Source: Lithodes maja (Eukaryota; Arthropoda; Malacostraca; Decapoda; Lithodidae). From it: a stretch of 64,000 nt of DNA. The notes under the pieces are model-generated. The model did no database searches. It was given only the letters and a program-made list of their open reading frames with translations, and was not told the DNA's origin. The position numbers were made by a program, and so were the translations under genes. Shown here one piece after another: positions 56,483 to 64,000 of the stretch (position 1 is its first letter; each line of letters opens with the position of its first letter). The DNA is taken from the NCBI GenBank assembly GCA_037953745.1, contig JBAKBP010007955.1, positions 31,229 to 95,228 on the forward strand. Direction: 5' to 3'.

Positions 56483-56733
56483 TCATGGTGGTGAAGGGGT
56501 TAATGACCGCGACTGTACAAAGGGTCGAACCAGGTTGCATACAATAGAGTGGCGTGTCAGAGAACAATTGAAGGTGCATTAATAATAACGAGTGTGAGGC
56601 ATTGTTCAAACTGACGCAGCCTCGTTCACCTCGGAGCCGCTACAACAAAACAATCGGTGCTAGGGGGTGACGGTATAAAAGGCTTTCTCGGGGCTTCCAT
56701 GTCATGAATATTCGCGAATATGGAAATAATGCA

Positions 56734-57069
56734 TTAAGGGGAGATATCCACTTGAGGGATTTTTTTCTTGACTCCTTTCTCCCTCATGTTTAGCCCCATT
56801 GCTTTTCTAATTTTAAGACGTTCGACCCATTATTTTGACGATTTTAAGAACTTTCGACCCATTTCTGTAAATTTTAAGACCTTTCGTGCCATTTAGGTGT
56901 CGATTTTATCCTGGTGAGCGATAGCGAGCCTGTAATATAAGACGAACCGGCTTTCAGCCGGGACATTTTTCTACCGAAAAATGTACAAATTTATCTTGAA
57001 AGAGGGTCAAGGGGGTGAAATTTTAAGATTGCTGGAGGAGTATGAAACAAACTAAATACCTCCCCTTAA
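56734..57069. mobile_element. MITE, family 1
   Basis: TTAAGGGGAGATATCCACTTG at the left and AATACCTCCCCTTAA at the right, with a full interior. Confidence 0.88.
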
Positions 57070-57194
57070 ACCTGCAATAAAGCCTACTAATGTCCTAGTA
57101 CTCGTCCTGTACATGCAAAATCCCTGAAATGATGGTATCCAACCGCCCATCTTCAGATAAACACACACATACTGACCGCTGACCTTTTTTTGGG

Positions 57195-57335
57195 TGAGGT
57201 CGGTCCCCATGGTACTAGTGAGCTGGGCCTATAATGAGGCCTTGTAATTAGGGTTGGGTGTGAGAAGGATCTGCCTTGCGTGGGCCAATCGGCTTTCCGC
57301 AAACTCCCATGTTCTTATGTTCTCATACTCATTCG
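57195..57335 (+). mobile_element. CR1 3'-end fragment
   Basis: Contains gatctgccttgcgtgggccaatcggctttccgcaaactcccatgttcttatgttctc, the counterpart of the CR1 3' end at 17225-17300 in opposite orientation, including the octamer-like tail. No coding part remains. Confidence 0.7.
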
Positions 57336-57577
57336 CGCAAGTGCTTGAACACACACATTCCACAACTCAAAACTAACACATTAACCCCTGCAGACTCATA
57401 TGACGCAGAGGTTGCCAGATTAGCAATAAGAAATAGAGTTTAAATATGGGGTTTTGCGATGTCCATAGTATATAACATTACATTTAAAAAAAAAAATCGT
57501 CCACTAAACTTCATTAGATTTACAGTCTTTGCTACGATTGTCTGCAATTAACACTAAGAAGAGTAAGCAGTTCCTAG

Positions 57578-59388
57578 GTTTACACACTTGAGGTTTGCAC
57601 ACTTGAGGTTTGCACACTTGAGGTTTGCACACTTGAGGTTTGCACACTTGAGGTCTAGCACACTTGAGGTCTAGCACACTTGAGCTGGTCTAGCACACTT
57701 GAGGTTGGTCTAGCACACTTAAGGTCTAGCACACTTGAGGTTTGCACACGTGAGGTCTAGCACACTTGAGGTTTGCACACTTGAGGTCTAGCACACTTGA
57801 GGTTTGCACACTTGAGGTTTGCACACTTGAGGTCTAGCACGCTTGAGGTCTAGCACACTTGAGCTGGTCTAGCACACTTGAGGTTGGTCTAGCACACTTA
57901 AGGTCTAGCACACTTGAGGTTTGCACACGTGAGGTCTAGCACACTTGAGGTTTGCACACTTGAGGTCTAGCACACTTGAGGTTTGCACACTTGAGGTCTA
58001 GCACACTTGAGGTTTGCACACTTGAGGTCTAGCACACTTGAGGTCTAGCACACTTGAGGTTGGTCTAGCACACTTGAGGTTTGCACACTTGAGGTCTAGT
58101 ACACTTGAGGTTTGCACACTTGAGGTCTAGCACACTTGAGGTTGGTTTAGCACACTTGAGGTTTGCACACTTGAGGTTTGCACACTTGAGGTTTGCACAC
58201 TTGAGGTCTAGCACACTTGAGGTTTGCACACTTGAGGTCTAGCACACTTGAGGTTTGCACACTTGAGGTCTAGCACACTTGAGGTTTGCACACTTGAGGT
58301 CTAGCACACTTGAGGTTGGTCTAGCACACTTGAGGTTTGCACACTTGAGGTCTAGCACACTTGAGGTCTAGCACACTTGAGGTTTGCACACTTGAGGTCT
58401 AGCACACTTGAGGTTTGCACACTTGAGGTCTAGCACACTTGAGGTTTGCACACTTGAGGTCTTGCACACTTGAGGTCTACCACACTTGAGGTCTAGCACA
58501 CTTGAGGTTTGCACACTTGAGGTTTGCACGCTTGAGGTTTGTACACTTGAGGTTTTCACACTTGAGGTTTGCACACTTGAGGTTTGCACGCTTGAGGTTT
58601 GCACACTTGAGGTTTGCACACTTGAGGTTTTCACACTTGAGGTTTGCACGCTTGAGGTTTGCACACTTGAGGTCTAGCACACTTGAGGTTTGCACACTTG
58701 AGGTCTAGCACACTTGAGGTTTGCACACTTGAGGTCTAGCACACTTGAGGTTTGCACACTTGAGGTCTAGCACACTTGAGGTTTGCACACTTGAGGTCTA
58801 GCACACTTGAGGTTTGCATACTTGAGGTCTAGCACACTTGAGGTTTGCACACTTGAGGTCTAGCACACTTGAGGTCTAGCACACTTGAGGTTTGCACACT
58901 TGAGGTTTGCACGCTTGAGGTTTGCACACTTGAGGTTTTCACACTTGAGGTTTGCACACTTGAGGTTTGCACACTTGAGGTTTGCACACTTGAGGTTTGC
59001 ACACTTGAGGTTTGCACGCTTGAGGTTTGTACACTTGAGGTACACTAGCACACTTGAGGTTTGCACACTTGAGGTCTAGCACACTTGAGGTTTGCACACT
59101 TGAGGTTTGCACACTTGAGGTCTAGCACACTTGAGGTCTAGCACACTTGAGGTTTGCATACTTGAGGTTTGCACGCTTGAGGTTTGCACACTTGAGGTTT
59201 TCACACTTGAGGTTTGCACACTTGAGGTTTGCACACTTGAGGTTTGCACGCTTGAGGTTTGCACACTTGAGGTTTTCACACTTGAGGTTTGCACACTTGA
59301 GGTCTAGCACACTTGAGGTATAGCACACTTGAGGTTTGCACACTTGAGGTCTAGCACACGTGAGGTCTAGCACACTTGAGGTCTAGCT
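57578..59388. repeat. 15/16-bp tandem array of two unit types
   Basis: About 115 units of cacacttgaggt joined by either ttg (15-bp unit) or ctag (16-bp unit), plus rare ctaggttgg linkers. A block at about 57645-57760 recurs at 57836-57950 with the same order of units and the same variants, so higher-order duplication has occurred. Many short repetitive ORFs on both strands are by-products. Confidence 0.96.
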
Positions 59389-59742
59389 GTGAAATGTTCC
59401 AATATTTTCCACACAAATCAATAAGTATCGCTGCCCAAAAATAGTTTGCTCTTATAGTTACTGTACCGTGTATATTATTTGTCTACGATATCATTTGTTA
59501 TTACATATTCATGAGTTGGGTTAAACGTAATAATGTTGGCTAAAATCACAATAATCCATAGCTTCATACTATACTCTTCTTTGGTTCTCCATTATACATT
59601 TTATTTTATTTTTTATTTTTATTTTTTTACTTTGACACAATACATCAAAACACAAAATATACAATAAACAGACGTCCATATTAGACACAATTAAGCAAAA
59701 CAACCAACCAATACGGTAATACAGAATAAAAAAGTATGGATG
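59389..59742. other. Unassigned AT-rich DNA
   Basis: No gene, element ends or array recognised. Confidence 0.4.
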
Positions 59743-60078
59743 TTAAGGGGAGGTTTTTAGTTAGTTCGCTAGACCTCCATCAAACTTAACATTACAACCT
59801 CTAGATCCCCTTTCAAGATAAATTTGTACATTTTTCGATAGAAAAATGTCCCGGCCGAAGGCCGGTTCCTCTTAAATTACAGGCTCGCTATCGCTCGCCA
59901 GGAAAAAATCGACACCTAAATGTCACGAAAAGTCTTAAAATTTACCAAAATTGGGCGAAAGTTCTTAAAATCGCCAAACTAATGGGGCGAACATCTTAAA
60001 ATATCAAAAGCAATGGGGCTAACCATGAGGAAGCAAGGGGTCAAGAAAAAAATCCCTCGAGTGGAAATCTCCCCTTAA
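59743..60078. mobile_element. MITE, family 1 (reverse orientation)
   Basis: TTAAGGGGAGGTTTTTAG at the left and GGAAATCTCCCCTTAA at the right; the interior is complete, with ggctcgctatcgctcgccagg. Confidence 0.88.
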
Positions 60079-60274
60079 AACTAGGCTCAAGAAGAGGCCG
60101 TTTTTTGTACAGCAAGAAGTCAACGATGGCTTGGTTTAGTTCCAGAGTGTGTTTTGTTTTCCGGTGGGAACTCATTTTCTTGTTTATTTAATGTACAAGA
60201 TACAGTATTTCACATTTACAGTTTTGTTCACGAAGCAATTGTTTTATATTATCTGTCTAATATAACATGTCTAA

Positions 60275-60494
60275 TATAGTCTATTCGCTGTAAGTAGGCG
60301 AGAAATCATGAACTCTTATCCTCTGTAACTCAAAATGGGCTAGAGCAAATTGGCTGTAAATTTCTACATCTCTTCCTTTACTGACTCTTCCCAAATGGTA
60401 GACATATTATTATTAGCTCGATTACTCTAGTCGTTTTTGTGTTACAGAGGTTAGAGGGCATGATTTATCGCCTACTTACAGCGAATAGACTATA
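60275..60494. mobile_element. TA-flanked MITE with long inverted repeats
   Basis: Ends are TATAGTCTATTCGCTGTAAGTAGGCGA and its reverse complement, perfect over 27 bp, and similarity continues inward (atcatga / gcatgat; cctctgtaac / gttacagagg). A TA target would suit a Tc1/mariner-like element. A second, truncated end lies at 61868-61901. Confidence 0.8.
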
Positions 60495-60761
60495 GTGTGG
60501 ACATTTGTTTACATTCCATTAGTACTTCGGCTCCATTTTCTAAATATATTTTAGTTTTGAATGTTTTGCTCTCACAAGTCACTTTCCTCTGACTCTAAAT
60601 AACGGTCTTTGCCTGACTCACTAACACACACACGCACACACTCTCACTCTCTCTCTCTCCCCCCCCCTCCCCCTCCCCATCTCTCTCTCTCTCGCCCTCC
60701 CCCCTTCGTTACACTGCCTGGGTTTCTATAAGCAGTAAAACCACGGCTATTGAGACTGTAT

Positions 60762-60789
60762 GGCGGGGCGAAAAGGGGGTGTGGGATAA

Positions 60790-60833
<44 letters not shown>

Positions 60834-60874
60834 TGTGCGGGGCGAAAAGGGGGTGTGGGATAAAGGAGAGAGAG

Positions 60875-60931
<57 letters not shown>

Positions 60932-61253
60932 TGTGTGCGGGGCGAAAAGGGGGTGGGGATAAGGGGGGAGAGAGAGAGAGAGAGTGAGCGGGGCGAAAAG
61001 GGGGTGGGGGATAAAGGGAGGGAGAGAGAGAGAGAGAGTGTGAGCGGGGCGAAAAGGGGGTGGGGGATAAAGGGAGGGAGAGAGAGAGTGAGAGAGTGAG
61101 AGAGAGAGAGAGAGGGGGGCGAAAAGGGGGTGGGGGATAAAGGGAGGGAGAGAGAGAGAGAGAGAGTGTGAGCGGGGCGAAAAGGGGGTGGGGGATAAAG
61201 GGAGGGAGAGAGAGAGAGAGAGAGTGAGAGGGGCGAAAAGGGGGTGGGGGATA

Positions 61254-61285
<32 letters not shown>
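60762..61285. repeat. GA-rich minisatellite with GGGGCGAAAAGGGGGTG cores
   Basis: Eight copies of ggggcgaaaagggggtg followed by gggataaaggga and a (GA)n run of variable length, spaced about 50-100 bp. ORFs on both strands are low complexity. Confidence 0.93.
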
Positions 61286-61286
<1 letters not shown>

Positions 61287-61557
61287 AAGAAATAATATAT
61301 ACTCTACACCTGATATTGCCACCGCCAAATACAATTGAAGTAAGAGAGAAAAAACAAAACAATGGAGAGATGCGCACTATATTTGATCATGACATTAATT
61401 CGTATACCTAGAAGACATAATGGGATAGCTATGACATGTCTTAAAAGATTCAGGTAACTGGAATGAAGAGAATAGGTACGCCAGAAATGTATATGCATTT
61501 TTGGAATAGTATTTATTAAGATACACTGGTAAACTATTTTGAGGAACTGCGTGACCC

Positions 61558-61587
61558 TCTATCTATCTATCTATCTATCTATCTATA

Positions 61588-61626
<39 letters not shown>

Positions 61627-61627
61627 T
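61558..61627. repeat. (ATCT)n microsatellite
   Basis: About 17 tetranucleotide units with one interruption. Confidence 0.95.
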
Positions 61628-61942
61628 TACACAGGCCCAATCCCCACTTTTACTTATTTTTTATTTTTTATTTTTTTGGGGGGCCGACTCAAGACAGAGC
61701 AAGAACAGGGACAACACAATACACAACAAAAACAACGAACACACACAAACAAAACACTAATTCACACACACACAGATTAAATGCTATTTGTTTTAACATT
61801 AGGAGATTTTCAAGTGTTCATGACCAATATTGCACTGTAAATGTCAATACAAATACTACGCATACTATTGTCTATTCGCTGTAAGTAGGCGAGAAATCAT
61901 GTTACTAATGCATTAGAATAAACAATAACCCCCCCTCCCTCC
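61628..61942. other. Unassigned DNA with a MITE end
   Basis: A-rich sequence. The only recognisable part is gtctattcgctgtaagtaggcgagaaatcatg at 61870-61901, one end of the TIR element at 60275. Confidence 0.5.
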
Positions 61943-62269
61943 TTAAGGGGAGATCTCCACTTGAGGGATTTTTTTTCTTGACCCCTTTCTCCCTCATGTT
62001 TAGCCCCATTACTTTTGATATTATAAAACGTTTGCCCCATTAGTTTAGCGATTTTAAGAACTTTCACCCCATATTAAGACCTTTCGTGCAATTCAGGTGT
62101 CGATTTTATCCTGGCGAGCGATAGCGAGCCTGTAATTTAAGAGGAACCGGCCTTCGGCCGGGAAATTTTTCTACCGATAAATGTACACATTTATCTTGAA
62201 AGGGACTCAAGGGGGTGTAATTTTAAGCTTGAGGGAGGTCTAGGGAACAAACTAAATACCTCCCCTTAA
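61943..62269. mobile_element. MITE, family 1
   Basis: TTAAGGGGAGATCTCCAC at the left and AATACCTCCCCTTAA at the right. Its right TTAA (62266-62269) is also the left TTAA of a family 2 element. Confidence 0.88.
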
Positions 62270-62481
62270 CCCCTTCTTTACCGAGATGTCTTTTAAGTTA
62301 TATATTCTATCTATATTTAGACGATTTTGTGCAGTTTAAGAAGGATCTGTGGTAGTAAAAAGGGTTAAGTGCGATAGTTCGAAGCTTCTTAATTGCTGGT
62401 TACCCATTTTAAGCTCAATAAAATCGTCTAATAGTTGCCAGAATATTATTACAATGATATCGCTGGTACGGAAGGGCTTAA
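62266..62481. mobile_element. MITE, family 2
   Basis: TTAACCCCTTCTTTACCGAG at the left and TGGTACGGAAGGGCTTAA at the right, with inner tagacgatttt / aaaatcgtcta. Both terminal TTAAs are shared with flanking family 1 elements. Confidence 0.82.
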
Positions 62482-62813
62482 GGGGAGAATTCCACTTGAG
62501 GGACTTTTTTCTTGACCCCTTTCTCCCTCATGTTTAGCCCCATTGCTTTTGCGATTTTAAGACTTTTGCCCCATTATTTTGACGATTTTAAGAACTTTCA
62601 ACCCATTTCTGTCAAGTTTAAGACCATTCGTGCCATTTAGGTGTCGATTTTATCCTGGCGAGCGATAGCGAGCCTGTAATTTAAGAGGAACCGGCTTTCA
62701 GCCAGGACATTTTTCTACCGAAAAATGTACAAATTTATCTTGAAAGGGGCTCAAGGGGGTGTAATCTTAAGTTTGAAGGATATCTAGAGACCAAACTAAA
62801 AACCTCCCCTTAA
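62478..62813. mobile_element. MITE, family 1
   Basis: TTAAGGGGAGAATTCCAC at the left and AAACCTCCCCTTAA at the right; complete interior. Confidence 0.88.
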
Positions 62814-63006
62814 CAGAAATGAGCACCCTGCGTGGCTGAACCAACGTAATAATTTTGAAGACTGAGACGCGACCAAGTTTGGCACTGTGTTATAATGTAA
62901 CGTTCCCCCTGCCATCACCCTATATACGGTATATATACCCCAGGGGTATCACACTCATTGGCTCTGGGGGGCCAAATTTGACACGGTAGAATATTGTAGG
63001 GCCGCA

Positions 63007-63219
63007 TTAACCCCTTATGTACCGGCGACGCATTTTATATTTTATTGTAGCTATGTCTAGAGGATTTTGTGCAATTTAAGGAGGATCTGTGGTAGTAAAA
63101 AGGAATAAGTGAGATTGTTCGAAGCCTATCAATTGCTGGAGGCCCTTTCGAAACTGAATAAAATCGTCAAATAGTATCAACATTTGTTAAAAAGATGTTG
63201 CCGGTACAGAAGAGGGTAA
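63007..63219. mobile_element. MITE, family 2
   Basis: TTAACCCCTTATGTACCGGCGACGC at the left and GTTGCCGGTACAGAAGAGGGTAA at the right. The interior resembles 62266-62481 (ggatctgtggtagtaaaaagg). Confidence 0.8.
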
Positions 63220-63477
63220 TGTAGCAGGCCAAATATAATATACCGGTAATGCCTCCACCTGTCCTAATATAAATTAAAATAAATGCTTCATATTATCCAG
63301 ATTAAGCAATTTCTGAAAATATTCAAAACACATAACAATATATTATTTGCGGCAACTGTGCCACCTGTCGCACTAATTTACGAAGAGCCCTCAACTGACC
63401 ATGGATTAACAACACTGGTTTGCCATTTTCCCAAGACTTATCAGGCGTAATTTGTTAGTACAGGAGATAGACCAGTG

Positions 63478-63478
<1 letters not shown>

Positions 63479-63557
<79 letters not shown>
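63479..63557. repeat. (TC)n microsatellite
   Basis: About 39 uninterrupted dinucleotides. A (GA)-rich tract follows at 63643-63762. Confidence 0.97.
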
Positions 63558-63560
<3 letters not shown>

Positions 63561-63800
63561 TTTATTCTATTTACTTCTCATTATCAACTATTTTAATACA
63601 GTGACGACCGCCAGGTGATTTTGTTCAAATTAGGAAGGACCTCAGAGAGAGAGAGAGACCGACAGACCAGACAGACAGAGAGGGAGAAAGAGACAGAGAC
63701 AGAGAGACAGACACGGTGTGTGTGAGAGAGAGGGAGAGGGTGTGAGAGAGAGAGAGAGAGTATACAATTCGGAAGTATGAGTAAACTATGTTATTGCTTA

Positions 63801-63937
63801 TTGTTTGGATGGGTTTATTGTTTGGATGGGTTTATTGTTTGGATGGGTTTATTGTTTGGATGGGTTTATTGTTTGGATGGGTTTATTGTTTGGATGGGTT
63901 TATTGTTTGGATGGGTTTATTGTTTGGATGGGTTTCC
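63801..63937. repeat. 17-bp tandem array, 8 copies
   Basis: The unit ttgtttggatgggttta has exact 17-bp spacing. The forward ORF through it is a by-product. Confidence 0.95.
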
Positions 63938-64000
63938 ACATTCAATAAAGTCAATGTTTGAATTAAGATTCTCTTAGACTTGTATTATATGTTTTGTCTC

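Noticed and set aside
60747..61334. 195-codon and 106-codon ORFs on opposite strands
   Set aside because: Low-complexity Ser/Leu/Pro or Arg/Glu translations of a (GA)n minisatellite.

Overview
The window is non-coding-rich eukaryotic DNA, most likely from an arthropod and perhaps a decapod crustacean. That host guess is an inference. It rests on the mix of gypsy, CR1 and RTE-like retroelements, tRNA-derived SINEs, many TTAA-flanked miniature transposons and very abundant (GA)n, (CTA)n and short-unit tandem arrays. I recognise no host protein-coding gene, no rRNA gene and no convincing functional tRNA gene. Nearly every long reading frame belongs to a retroelement or is a by-product of a tandem repeat.

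Layout. 191-9759 is a 9.6-kb LTR retrotransposon (A, minus strand) with about 1.85-kb LTRs and a gag/pol broken by three frameshifts. 9760-12900 is a degenerate minisatellite followed by unassigned DNA. 12912-15670 is a 5'-truncated APE-type LINE (RTE-like) ending in a TAGA tail. 15983-16307 is a tRNA-derived SINE. 16860-23173 is a nested block: a retroelement called D here (copy D1) is split by a nearly full-length CR1 LINE, which is itself split by a 638-bp piggyBac-like MITE. D1 is then cut by LTR element B (23174-31289, plus strand), whose single 1244-codon frame keeps gag and protease but has lost integrase and the RT catalytic core. 31290-32571 is a ~180-bp satellite. 32572-41806 is LTR element C (minus strand), with one intact 1699-codon gag-pol. 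41841-42987 is a very uniform 44-bp minisatellite. 43560-47530 holds two tandem copies of D (D2, D3), each ending at a 30-bp-unit array; D3 carries a 417-bp insertion with a 12-bp target-site duplication. From 47.6 kb to the end the DNA changes character: at least a dozen TTAA-ended MITEs of several families are interleaved with tandem arrays (17-bp units at 48.7-50.2, 51.6-52.4 and 63.8 kb; 27-bp at 55.4 kb; 15/16-bp at 57.6-59.4 kb; GA-rich at 60.8-61.3 kb).

Elements A and C (and B by descent) have gypsy-type domains in the order gag - CCHC knuckle - protease - integrase - RT - RNase H. Integrase lies before RT, as in copia elements. This is the arrangement established for the Gmr1-like group of Ty3/gypsy elements. 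A and B are one family and C a second; all share LTR ends, primer-binding site and polypurine tract. C is the only element here that looks capable of making all its own proteins.

The most interesting points are the Gmr1-type domain order with an intact member, the in-frame mosaic ORF of B, the mismatched flanks of B and C around a satellite, the reading-frame-resolved MITE inside CR1, MITEs that abut and share a TTAA, and repeated use of a 17-bp period by unrelated arrays. All coordinates and motif calls come from reading the sequence; no database search was done.
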